From W0P28-013 sp963621145 (lineage in GTDB: Bacteria > Bacteroidota > Bacteroidia > Bacteroidales > Paludibacteraceae): a stretch of DNA of 18,938 nt. Of this stretch, positions 1 to 5,437 are shown one piece after another. The DNA lies in NCBI GenBank assembly GCA_963621145.1, contig CAVFDI010000036.1:1-18938 (forward strand), given 5' to 3'. A program made the position numbers and the translations under genes. Position 1 is the stretch's first letter, and every line of letters starts with the position of its first letter. The notes beneath the pieces are model-generated. The model was given only the letters and a program-made list of their open reading frames with translations. It searched no databases and was not told the origin of the DNA.

Positions 1-11
1 AAAAAACTACT

Positions 12-98
12 CACTTCTCACTAAAATGTCTTGCTACTTGCTACTCATATCTTGCTACTCATATCTTGCTACTATCATTGTCAATTGTCAATTATCAA
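12..98. repeat. Degenerate 7-bp-period tandem repeats
   Basis: Successive words of seven bases are visible: CTACTCA/TATCTTG alternating, then ATTGTCA, ATTGTCA, ATTATCA. The block ends right at the stop codon of the frameshifted YafQ-like gene. A 19-base stretch at 27-45 recurs in perfect inverted orientation at 672-690, on the other side of the YafQ/antitoxin pair. Confidence 0.8.
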
Positions 99-376
99 TT
101 AAAATAAGTCCGCGTGTGTGCCTGTATCGATTAAAATAAGTATTAACTCGTCGTCATGTTGTTCCCACACAAGTAGCCAATCGGGTTCTATGTGGCACTC
201 CCACAGGTTGGCATAGTTGCCGACTAACTTATGCGGGCGATAGTGTGCGGGCAAGGTGCCTGTTTCGGACAATAAATTCAGAACATTAGCAAACAGTGTA
301 GGATCAAACCCCTTTTCAAACAGCGTTTATACGCTCGTTTGAATGAACCTTTTGCCTTAATTTCGTACTTCGACAC
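99..376 (-). pseudogene. YafQ-family mRNA interferase toxin, frameshifted
   Basis: The frame starts at GTG 376, two bases after the antitoxin stop, and reads SKYEIKAKGSFKRAYKRCLK, like YafQ/RelE-superfamily N-termini. At about 303-310 (plus-strand run AAACCCCTTTT) one base is missing, and the rest is open in another frame down to TAA at 99-101. That second part begins DPTLFANVLNLLSETG and contains HKLVGNYANLWECHIEPDW and TGTHADLF. The His, His, Asp-Trp, His and Phe positions match the catalytic set known for E. coli YafQ. YafQ toxins are ribosome-dependent endoribonucleases that are neutralised by an upstream-encoded antitoxin. The intact active-site half suggests a recent frameshift or a sequencing indel rather than an old relic. 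Family assignment is confident; whether the toxin is dead is not. Confidence 0.8.
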
Positions 377-378
377 AA

Positions 379-618
379 CTACGCATTCAAGTAATCCATC
401 AACTCGTTGACCGACTTAAAGGTACGCAAATGTCCTTTCTGCACATCTTCTATTGCCAAATCCAACTCCGTCTTTTTCTTTTTCACGCAGTGACGAACCT
501 GTAAAGGTGCGCTATTTCGTGGCACTCTGATTACACTCACACCATCAAGACTACTCAAGACCCGCTTCAGACTTGGGATAATGCTCTTATTTTCCACATT
601 CAAGACAATCTGTTCCAT
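379..618 (-). CDS. Antitoxin partner of the YafQ-like toxin
   Basis: A 79-residue protein encoded directly before the YafQ-like toxin, in the antitoxin-toxin order usual for RelBE/DinJ-YafQ-type modules. The N-terminal part (about 1-45) is basic with beta/alpha character. The C-terminal part (about 52-79) is an acidic amphipathic segment, LDLAIEDVQKGHLRTFKSVNELMDYL, of the type that wraps the toxin in Bacteroidetes pairs. The start at 618 is supported by an AAGGAGA ribosome binding site about 7 bases upstream and by a promoter -7 element at 642-649. It is not clearly DinJ by sequence, so it is named only as a cognate antitoxin. Such antitoxins usually repress their own operon; no clear operator palindrome is visible here. 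Confidence 0.75.
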   Translation of the reverse strand: MEQIVLNVENKSIIPSLKRVLSSLDGVSVIRVPRNSAPLQVRHCVKKKKTELDLAIEDVQKGHLRTFKSVNELMDYLNA

Positions 619-641
619 AGTTTTTCTCCTTTCTCACGCTG

Positions 642-672
642 CAAAGATAGTAAAAATAATTGATAGTAGCAA
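642..672 (-). promoter_or_regulatory. Bacteroidetes-type promoter of the antitoxin/YafQ pair
   Basis: The minus strand carries TATCTTTG (642-649), matching the TAnnTTTG -7 element, with a partial -33 TTG (670-672) 20 bases upstream. The predicted start lies about 15-20 bases before the antitoxin ATG at 618. The -33 region falls inside the heptad repeat block. Confidence 0.6.
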
Positions 673-705
673 GTAGCAAGTAGCAAGACAAGTGAGGAGT
701 GGCGC
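664..705. repeat. Heptad repeats (AGTAGCA units)
   Basis: Three AGTAGCA units are followed by AGACAAGTGAGGAGT. Positions 672-690 are the perfect inverted partner of 27-45, so this block closes a repeat-bounded unit around the antitoxin/YafQ genes. Confidence 0.75.
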
Positions 706-818
706 GGCAGAGCCGCAATTTCAAATTTATAGATTTTTTCTCCGTTCGGCATTGCTCAAACGAGTTTGGCACTGCTCTCACTTGTCGAAAAAATTCAAAT
801 TGTCGGTAGCCGAAAAGT

Positions 819-959
819 CTATAAACTTTCGAATAGTTCATCGACCGACGAAAACGCACGGCTCACGCGTCCGCATTTCAGGTCGTCGAGAGCCTCGTCC
901 AAGCCAGTTTTCTTTTTTGCTGTATGTGTTTTGCAATTTTGCATGTTACTTTTCGTCAT
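819..959 (-). CDS. Short orphan antitoxin-like protein (possible remnant)
   Basis: A 46-residue ORF starting at ATG 959 (an internal ATG at 944 is an alternative). The last 29 residues begin TGLDEALDDLKCGRVSRAFS and end SSVDELFESL. They align by eye with the C-terminus of the neighbouring antitoxin at 379-618 (LDLAIEDVQKGHLRTFKSVNELMDYL), sharing the acidic helix, a basic G-x-(V/L) turn, then SV-(D/N)-EL. The N-terminal part expected of a full antitoxin is missing, and no toxin frame is visible between 700 and 818. It lies 31 bases downstream of hicA on the same strand. No ribosome binding site is evident. It may be a genuine minimal antitoxin, but is more likely the 3' remnant of a decayed pair. 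Confidence 0.5.
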   Translation of the reverse strand: MTKSNMQNCKTHTAKKKTGLDEALDDLKCGRVSRAFSSVDELFESL

Positions 960-990
960 TGCATTTGCTATCAAATGTAATCGTATCTTT

Positions 991-1188
991 TCAATTTATG
1001 CTCGGTTTCGGTATTTCTAGTTGTTTACAAATGGCGAATGCAGTAGATTCCAAAATGTTTGGGTGCAAAGGCACAACCGATTTTTTCCCATTTACAGTAT
1101 TCACCACCATTGCGTGGCTACCTTTTTGCCTACCAGTAAACTCGCACCCATTTTCTCGCAAGTGCTTCAAAAACTTTTCCTTTTTCAC
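991..1188 (-). CDS. hicA: HicA-family toxin (mRNA interferase)
   Basis: A 65-residue protein with the HicA/YcfA double-stranded RNA-binding-like fold signature: an N-terminal helix (KKEKFLKHLRENGCEF), the GSH motif with the presumed catalytic His25 (GRQKGSHAMV), then VPLHPN and a C-terminal helix with QLEIPKP. HicA toxins cleave mRNA and are blocked by HicB. Its ATG overlaps the end of hicB by four bases (ATGA), which implies translational coupling. The length is normal for the family and nothing essential appears to be missing. Confidence 0.85.
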   Translation of the reverse strand: MKKEKFLKHLRENGCEFTGRQKGSHAMVVNTVNGKKSVVPLHPNILESTAFAICKQLEIPKPSIN

Positions 1189-1415
1189 GAAATAGTCAGT
1201 TTTCGACGGAAAAATTTATGTCCAGCATAATTCGAGTTCACGGATTGTTCCTGCTCTTCGAGTACAAGAGCGATTGCTTCGCGCATGTTGTCGAGCAGTT
1301 CGTCCATGGTTTTACCCTGCGTAATGGCTTCGGGCAATTGCTGGCACTGTCCGCTATAAAAGCCAGTTTGGGCATCTTGTTCTATTATTATGGTGTAGTC
1401 CATATCAGGTTTCAA
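1185..1415 (-). CDS. hicB: HicB-family antitoxin
   Basis: A 76-residue protein with the HicB RNase-H-like core: YTIIIEQDAQTGFYSGQCQQ followed by LPEAITQGKTMDELLDNMREAIALVLEE. It lacks a separate C-terminal HTH or RHH DNA-binding domain, so it is the short HicB type; the tail after residue 58 (NSNYAGHKFFRRK) is basic. It precedes hicA with a four-base overlap. HicB-first is the less common order but does occur. Two starts are possible. ATG 1415 lies hard against a heptad repeat block (AATTTGAAATTTGAAAC), while ATG 1403 begins exactly at the conserved MDYTIIIEQD and may be the true one. No promoter matching TAnnTTTG was found nearby. Confidence 0.8.
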   Translation of the reverse strand: MKPDMDYTIIIEQDAQTGFYSGQCQQLPEAITQGKTMDELLDNMREAIALVLEEQEQSVNSNYAGHKFFRRKLTIS

Positions 1416-1520
1416 ATTTCAAATTTCAAGTTCGGTTTCCACAGCCATCTGCAGTGTTTTGGGGTTGCCACCCCGCAATGAATTACGGGGTTATTGAACG
1501 TGCTCAACAGCGTTTTTCTT

Positions 1521-1636
1521 AATTTCTAGATTTCTGATTGTAAAAGTTTCTAAGTTTGTCGAAATTGCTAGCGCAATTTCTGTTTCTAGGTTTGTAAGGA
1601 CGCACTGCGACCTACAAAAATTATCAATTATCAATT
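1521..1636. repeat. 116-bp direct repeat, copy A
   Basis: Nearly identical to 2574-2689 (about six differences, no gaps, constant offset 1053). It contains a perfect inverted repeat, GAAATTGC-TAGC-GCAATTTC, and ends in the heptad ATTATCA. Its right end overlaps the last codons of the 70-residue ORF at 1624-1836. Together with copy B it brackets the three-gene ADP-ribosyltransferase cassette. Confidence 0.85.
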
Positions 1637-1836
1637 ATCAATTCATTTTGGTACTCGTTGAGAATGTATGCTGGGCTTTGAAAATAGAGTCCTGTTTCGG
1701 TTTTAGTAAGCGCATCGAATGTATGCGACGAATAGAATTTGTCCATTGCTTGGCGCATAGTTATGCCCTGTTGTTCCATCAATTGGTCAATCACGTCGCG
1801 CGTTAGGGTTTCTATCAAAAAAATCTCTTTGCTCAT
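1624..1836 (-). CDS. Small partner protein of the DUF3990 cassette (DUF3791-like)
   Basis: A 70-residue protein, third gene of the cassette. It is helical, with an N-terminal helix (EIFLIETLTRDVIDQLMEQQ), a central TMRQAMDKFYSSHTFDAL, then TETGLYFQSPAYILNEYQNEL. The T-G-L-Y-x-x-S-x-x-Y-[IV] pattern is one I associate with small proteins that accompany DUF3990 genes in Bacteroidetes. Its ATG overlaps the stop of the DUF3990 gene by four bases. The last codons (ELIIDN) are encoded by the heptad ATTGATA of repeat copy A, so the C-terminus has been shaped by the repeat. A role as antitoxin or chaperone for the ART-like protein is inferred from context only. Confidence 0.6.
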   Translation of the reverse strand: MSKEIFLIETLTRDVIDQLMEQQGITMRQAMDKFYSSHTFDALTKTETGLYFQSPAYILNEYQNELIIDN

Positions 1837-2303
1837 TCTCGTTTCAGTAGTTCAATTGCTTGTTCTGTTCCAAAAAAGTACTGAATAGTGACTGTATGAA
1901 ATTTTATTTCGTTCAAAAATTGTGCTTTTGTAATGATTCCTTCGGTGTATCGGCGAATTTGGAAGCCTACTGTATCGTCGGCTATTGGTCCGATAACCAC
2001 GTCGTAGTCATGTGCCGAATGCGCTTCGTTGTTTTGTCTGTTGAGTAGCACAAAATCGGCCCATGGTTCGGTGTATGCATCGAATTGCAGCACATTCAAG
2101 TTTTTCAATTTGTTCTCGTCGAAATTGTAGCGCTGAACAATTTCGTTACCTTCGCCATACTGTTTTATTTTTCGTTGTGCTTGGCGTTTTGCTATCTGCC
2201 AATCGGGCGTGAGGTAAAAGCCAAATCCAAAATCCTTACCTACACGGCTTTTTGTTAGGCAAATTTCAGTAAAATCGATATTTGTGCCGTGATAGAGAAT
2301 CAT
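1833..2303 (-). CDS. DUF3990 protein, ADP-ribosyltransferase-fold, probable toxin
   Basis: About 156 residues when started at ATG 2303, eight bases after the stop of the upstream small gene. The frame is open further, with an ATG at 2339 that would overlap that gene by 28 bases, but the family signature begins at the 2303 Met: MILYHGTN. YHGT supplies the His of an H-Y-E type ADP-ribosyltransferase core. GFGFYLTPDWQIAKRQA is the second motif (Tyr), and HDYDVVIGPIADD is the conserved acidic block of DUF3990. DUF3990 is placed in the ADP-ribosyltransferase superfamily, but its substrate is not known to me. Flanked by two small proteins with overlapping or near-overlapping starts, it fits a toxin with partner antitoxins; this role is inference. 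Confidence 0.75.
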   Translation of the reverse strand: MILYHGTNIDFTEICLTKSRVGKDFGFGFYLTPDWQIAKRQAQRKIKQYGEGNEIVQRYNFDENKLKNLNVLQFDAYTEPWADFVLLNRQNNEAHSAHDYDVVIGPIADDTVGFQIRRYTEGIITKAQFLNEIKFHTVTIQYFFGTEQAIELLKRE

Positions 2304-2311
2304 CTTAAGCG

Positions 2312-2533
2312 TTATAAATTGCCGCCCATTCGTTTGCAATATGCAGTGAGGTCTTCCACCACTTGGCTGAACGAGAGAGTGTGTTCCACATCGTAAAACT
2401 CGTCGACGAAATCGAGCCCTTTGTTCTGTTTCAGATAGAAGTAGGCTTGTTGTGCCGAAATGTGGTGTGCGTCGGCAAACTCCGATATCAGCGCAATCAT
2501 GTATTCTAACTTATCTTTGAGCGGCTGTGACAT
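2312..2533 (-). CDS. DUF3791-type small protein
   Basis: A 73-residue, mostly helical protein: LKDKLEYMIALISEFADAH, then HISAQQAYFYLKQNKGLDF, then a C-terminal helix with FSQVVEDL. The HxISxxQAYxYLxxxKGLDFxxEFYDxEHT layout is that of DUF3791 proteins, which are commonly encoded next to DUF3990. It is the first gene of the cassette. Its start lies about 210 bases downstream of a good promoter (2744-2775), separated from it by direct-repeat copy B. A regulatory or antitoxin role is likely from context but unproven. Confidence 0.7.
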   Translation of the reverse strand: MSQPLKDKLEYMIALISEFADAHHISAQQAYFYLKQNKGLDFVDEFYDVEHTLSFSQVVEDLTAYCKRMGGNL

Positions 2534-2573
2534 TGCAAGGTTTCAGATTTCAGGTTTCAAGTTGCAGATTTCT

Positions 2574-2689
2574 AATTTCTAGATTTCTGGTTTGAAAAGT
2601 TTCTAAGTTTGTCGAAATTGCTAGCGCAATTTCTGTTTCTAGGTTTGTAAGGACGTACTGCAACCTACAAAAATTATCAATTGTCAATT
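2574..2689. repeat. 116-bp direct repeat, copy B (gene-free stretch 2534-2981)
   Basis: Second copy of the 1521-1636 element, in the same orientation, including the GAAATTGC-TAGC-GCAATTTC inverted repeat. The surrounding gene-free stretch 2534-2981 holds more heptad repeats (2540-2590), this element, the cassette promoter with its palindrome (2744-2775), a TTTCAAA heptad run (2832-2872) and a 26-bp imperfect palindrome (2925-2950). No gene was recognised there. Confidence 0.85.
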
Positions 2690-2743
2690 AAAAAGTTTCT
2701 TCCTATAAACTCAAGATCCTAACCTATCATCGATAAAACATCG

Positions 2744-2775
2744 CAAAGTTAGTGCTTTGTTTTGTGCAAAACAAA
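2744..2775 (-). promoter_or_regulatory. Promoter with embedded operator-like palindrome, ART cassette
   Basis: The minus strand has TTTG (2772-2775), 20 bases, then TAACTTTG (2744-2751), a full match to the Bacteroidetes promoter pattern. A perfect inverted repeat, TTTGTTTTG-CA-CAAAACAAA (2756-2775), covers the -33 element and most of the spacer, a placement suited to repression. It would drive the DUF3791-DUF3990 cassette. Confidence 0.7.
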
Positions 2776-2831
2776 TAAAAAATTATGTTGTATAGCATAA
2801 TTATAAAATTAGGAATGAGTAGTGAGGGGAT

Positions 2832-2872
2832 TTTCAAATTTCAAATTTCAAATTTCAGATTTCAGATTACGG
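2832..2872. repeat. TTTCAAA/TTTCAGA heptad repeats
   Basis: At least five consecutive seven-base units (TTCAAAT three times, then TTCAGAT twice), downstream of groEL. Confidence 0.8.
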
Positions 2873-2924
2873 CTTCCGCCGCCTTTGGCAATGCGATAAC
2901 CGAAATGCTTTACAACAACGACAA

Positions 2925-2950
2925 TAGGGACGCACCATGGCGCGCCCCTA
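2925..2950 (-). terminator. REP-like hairpin downstream of groEL
   Basis: TAGGGACGCACC-AT-GGCGCGCCCCTA forms a 12-bp stem. In RNA copied in the groEL direction the two imperfect positions become G-U pairs, so the whole stem can form; in the other direction they are A-C mismatches. It starts about 30 bases after the groEL stop. No U-run follows, so it may stabilise the 3' end or be a REP/MITE-type element rather than an intrinsic terminator. Confidence 0.45.
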
Positions 2951-2981
2951 CAATCGTCAGAATCTTACAAAGATTTAGCTT

Positions 2982-4613
2982 TTACATCATGCCGCCCATG
3001 CCTTGGTTCATTGGCATTTGGGGAGCGGGGTGTTCTTCTTTTTTGTCGACAATGACGCACTCGGTGGTGAGGAACATGCCTGCTATTGAGGCGGCATTTT
3101 CGAGAGCCACGCGCGTTACTTTGGCAGGATCGACCACACCAGCGGCAAACATATTTTCGTATTTGTCGGCACGCGCATTGTAGCCGAAGTCGTCTTTGCC
3201 CTCGCGCACTTTTTGAACTACCACTGCACCCTCTTTGCCAGCATTTGCCACAATTTGGCGCAGCGGTTCTTCGATGGCGCGTTTCACAATGTCGATACCT
3301 GTGCGTTCGTCGTCGTTGTCGGCTTTCAGGCCTTCGAGAGCGTCGAGTGCGCGAATGTAGGCCACGCCGCCACCAGGAACAATGCCCTCTTCTATTGCGG
3401 CACGTGTTGCGCTCAGAGCGTCGTCCACGCGATCTTTCTTCTCTTTCATCTCTACTTCCGAAGCAGCGCCAACATAGAGCACAGCCACGCCACCCGAGAG
3501 TTTAGCCAAGCGTTCTTGCAGTTTTTCGCGGTCGTAGTCGCTCGTGGTGTTGGCTATTTGTGCCTTGATTTGAGCCACACGGCTTGCGATGTTCTCTTTT
3601 TTACCAGCACCGTTCACAATGGTGGTGTTGTCTTTGTTAACCGTAACTTTTTCGGCCGTGCCGAGCAGATCGAGCGTTGCGCTTTCGAGTTTTATGCCCT
3701 TCTCTTCGCTGATGACAACGCCGCCGGTGAGCACTGCAATGTCTTCGAGCATCTCTTTGCGGCGATCGCCAAAGCCAGGTGCTTTCACAGCGCAGATTTT
3801 GAGTTGAGCGCGCAGGCGGTTCACAACCAGCGTGGTAAGTGCTTCAGAATCGACATCTTCGGCAATTATCAGCAATGGGCGACCGCTTTGAACGGCTGGC
3901 TCGAGCACTGGCAGAAGTTCTTTCAGGTTAGAGATTTTTTTGTCGTAGATCAAGATGTACGGACGCTCCATTTCTACCTCCATGGTGTCGGCATTGGTTA
4001 CGAAATAGGGCGAGATGTAGCCACGATCGAACTGCATGCCTTCGACCACATCGATGGTGGTATCGGTGCCTTTGGCCTCTTCGATGGTGATGACGCCATC
4101 TTTCGACACGCGGCGCATGGCATCGGCCACGAGTTTACCAACTTCGGCATCGTTGTTTGCCGAGATGGTGGCCACTTGCTCAATCTTGTCGTAGTTGTCG
4201 CCCACCTCGCGAGCGTGTTTTTTGATGTCGGCCACCACGGTAGCTACGGCTTTGTCGATACCGCGTTTCAGATCCATTGGATTTGCGCCAGCGGTAACAT
4301 TTTTCAGTCCCACGCCCACGATGGCTTGAGCCAGCACGGTTGCGGTGGTTGTGCCGTCGCCTGCTTGGTCGCCCGTTTTCGAAGCGACTTCCTTAACAAG
4401 TTGAGCGCCAAGGTTTTCCATCGAGTTTTCGAGCTCGATCTCTTTCGCCACGGTTACGCCATCTTTGGTGATGTGTGGTGCGCCATACTTTTTCTCGATA
4501 ATCACATTGCGACCTTTTGGTCCAAGCGTTACCTTAACGGCATTTGCCAGCTCGTCGACGCCTTTTTTCAGCTGTTCGCGAGCCGATACGTTGAATGATA
4601 TTTCTTTTGACAT
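2982..4613 (-). CDS. groEL: Chaperonin GroEL
   Basis: A 543-residue, full-length group I chaperonin that refolds proteins in the cytosol with GroES. Clear signatures include VTLGPKGRNVIIEKKYGAP near the N-terminus, the ATP-binding GDGTTTATVL with Asp86 (equivalent to E. coli Asp87), the KAPGFGDRR block, VEEGIVPGGG-type VPGGGVAYIRAL, and a Met/Gly-rich tail ending GMGGMM. The ATG at 4613 has no Shine-Dalgarno sequence; the upstream bases are A-rich and then become heptad repeat. In most bacteria groEL follows groES directly. Here a four-helix-bundle gene flanked by inverted repeats sits between them, so groEL is either read through that gene or has a promoter I cannot see. Confidence 0.98.
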   Translation of the reverse strand: MSKEISFNVSAREQLKKGVDELANAVKVTLGPKGRNVIIEKKYGAPHITKDGVTVAKEIELENSMENLGAQLVKEVASKTGDQAGDGTTTATVLAQAIVGVGLKNVTAGANPMDLKRGIDKAVATVVADIKKHAREVGDNYDKIEQVATISANNDAEVGKLVADAMRRVSKDGVITIEEAKGTDTTIDVVEGMQFDRGYISPYFVTNADTMEVEMERPYILIYDKKISNLKELLPVLEPAVQSGRPLLIIAEDVDSEALTTLVVNRLRAQLKICAVKAPGFGDRRKEMLEDIAVLTGGVVISEEKGIKLESATLDLLGTAEKVTVNKDNTTIVNGAGKKENIASRVAQIKAQIANTTSDYDREKLQERLAKLSGGVAVLYVGAASEVEMKEKKDRVDDALSATRAAIEEGIVPGGGVAYIRALDALEGLKADNDDERTGIDIVKRAIEEPLRQIVANAGKEGAVVVQKVREGKDDFGYNARADKYENMFAAGVVDPAKVTRVALENAASIAGMFLTTECVIVDKKEEHPAPQMPMNQGMGGMM

Positions 4614-4622
4614 AGCTTTTTT

Positions 4623-4652
4623 AATTAGGAGTGAGGAGTTAGGAGTGAGGAG
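4623..4652. repeat. Heptad repeats, left arm of an inverted pair
   Basis: Units GTGAGGA/GTTAGGA. The 17 bases 4623-4639 (AATTAGGAGTGAGGAGT) recur exactly inverted at 5063-5079, bracketing the four-helix-bundle gene. Confidence 0.8.
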
Positions 4653-4679
4653 TTATTGGCTCGCTACCGCTAATTTTGG

Positions 4680-5057
4680 TCACTCGGGGTTATTCTTTTT
4701 AGTTAAATTTTCTGCGGTTGTTTTGGTTATACTGCTTAAATTTCTGAGAAGTTCGTTGCAATCAGACGAGAGATTTTTATAGGTTTCGGGTGTGAGATAG
4801 TCGGTTTCGTTCAATAAATCGAGCCAATAGAGCTTTTCGGCGCATTCCTTAAAAGCGATGTACATTTTTGCGAGAAAATCCTTGGTTGAAATGCCACATT
4901 CTGCTTCGACCACATTTGCTCCAATGCTTGTAGCACTGCGGAGAAACTGTTTCGACATCACAAACTCGTGTTTTTCGTCGATCAGCTGTTTGTAAACACC
5001 CACCGATTTGATGGCGAACTGCTTACTTTTGCTCTTTATGATCGACTCACCGTTCAT
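4680..5057 (-). CDS. Four helix bundle protein (S23/IVP family)
   Basis: A 125-residue all-helical protein matching the 23S rRNA intervening-sequence-protein type family: SKSKQFAIKSVGVYKQLIDE, then FVMSKQFLRSATSIGANVVEAE (the hallmark SxQLLRSxTSIGANxxEA pattern), then SxKDFLAKMYIAFKECAEKLYWLDLL. The biochemical role of the family is not established; related folds act as RNA- or reverse-transcriptase-associated accessory proteins. It sits between groES and groEL. The heptad repeat directly before its ATG reads AGGAGTGAGGAGTGAGGA, so the repeat itself supplies a strong Shine-Dalgarno sequence. The cassette-like flanks suggest insertion into an ancestral groESL operon. Confidence 0.85.
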   Translation of the reverse strand: MNGESIIKSKSKQFAIKSVGVYKQLIDEKHEFVMSKQFLRSATSIGANVVEAECGISTKDFLAKMYIAFKECAEKLYWLDLLNETDYLTPETYKNLSSDCNELLRNLSSITKTTAENLTKKNNPE

Positions 5058-5116
5058 TCCTCACTCCTCACTCCTAATTCCTAATTTCTCACTGCTCACT
5101 GCTAACTTCTCACTTT
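5058..5116. repeat. Heptad repeats, right arm of an inverted pair
   Basis: Eight or so units in a row (TCCTCAC, TCCTCAC, TCCTAAT, TCCTAAT, TTCTCAC, TGCTCAC, TGCTAAC, TTCTCAC) fill the whole gap between groES and the four-helix-bundle gene. 5063-5079 is the exact inverse of 4623-4639. Confidence 0.85.
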
Positions 5117-5386
5117 TTAGAGCGTTGCAAGCACATCTGATTGCCGCATGATGATGTATTTTTCGCCATCGAGTTCGAGTTCGGTACCAGCGTATTTGCC
5201 GTAGAGCACCTCGTCGCCAGCCTTCAGCACCATCTGTTCGTCTTTGGTGCCGTTGCCCACTGCAACGACTTTACCTTTCAGTGGTTTTTCTTTGGCGGTG
5301 TCGGGAATGATGATGCCGCCGACCGTTCTTTCTTCTGCAGGCGCAGGCTGTATCAGCACGCGGTCTGCTAATGGTTTAATGTTCAT
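5117..5386 (-). CDS. groES: Co-chaperonin GroES
   Basis: An 89-residue group I co-chaperonin. It starts NIKPLADRVLIQPAPAEERT, carries the mobile-loop region with the GGIIIPDTAKEKPLKGKV hallmark (the loop Ile residues contact GroEL), and has the dome strand region followed by EVLYGKYAGTELELDGEKYIIMRQSDVLA. The length is slightly shorter than E. coli GroES but normal for Bacteroidetes. It is the first gene of the interrupted groESL operon and lies downstream of a palindrome and a possible sigma-54-like element at 5438-5477. Confidence 0.97.
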   Translation of the reverse strand: MNIKPLADRVLIQPAPAEERTVGGIIIPDTAKEKPLKGKVVAVGNGTKDEQMVLKAGDEVLYGKYAGTELELDGEKYIIMRQSDVLATL

Positions 5387-5437
5387 AAGCGTAAAAAATT
5401 TATTTGTTAGATTTTTTTATTTCTACGCTCATATTCC

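Noticed and set aside
587..859. 90-codon minus-strand frame spanning the antitoxin promoter
   Set aside because: It crosses heptad repeats and the promoter, overlaps the supported antitoxin in another frame, and has no protein-like features.
840..905. A GC-richer patch that at first looked like a tRNA or small RNA
   Set aside because: No cloverleaf or CCA/T-loop pattern; the minus strand reads as an antitoxin C-terminus.
692..1195. Plus-strand open frames across the HicA/orphan antitoxin region
   Set aside because: Phe/Ser-rich translation without domain features; the minus strand carries hicA and the antitoxin-like ORF.
3213..4598. Long open frame (about 460 codons) on the plus strand opposite groEL
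   Set aside because: It is a frame shadow of groEL: His/Phe/Val-rich composition, no recognisable domain, no promoter, and groEL is unmistakable on the other strand.
4623..5079. Insertion sequence between groES and groEL
   Set aside because: Inverted repeats are present, but there is no transposase or target-site duplication, and the flanks are made of the same heptads found elsewhere. Called a cassette, not an IS.
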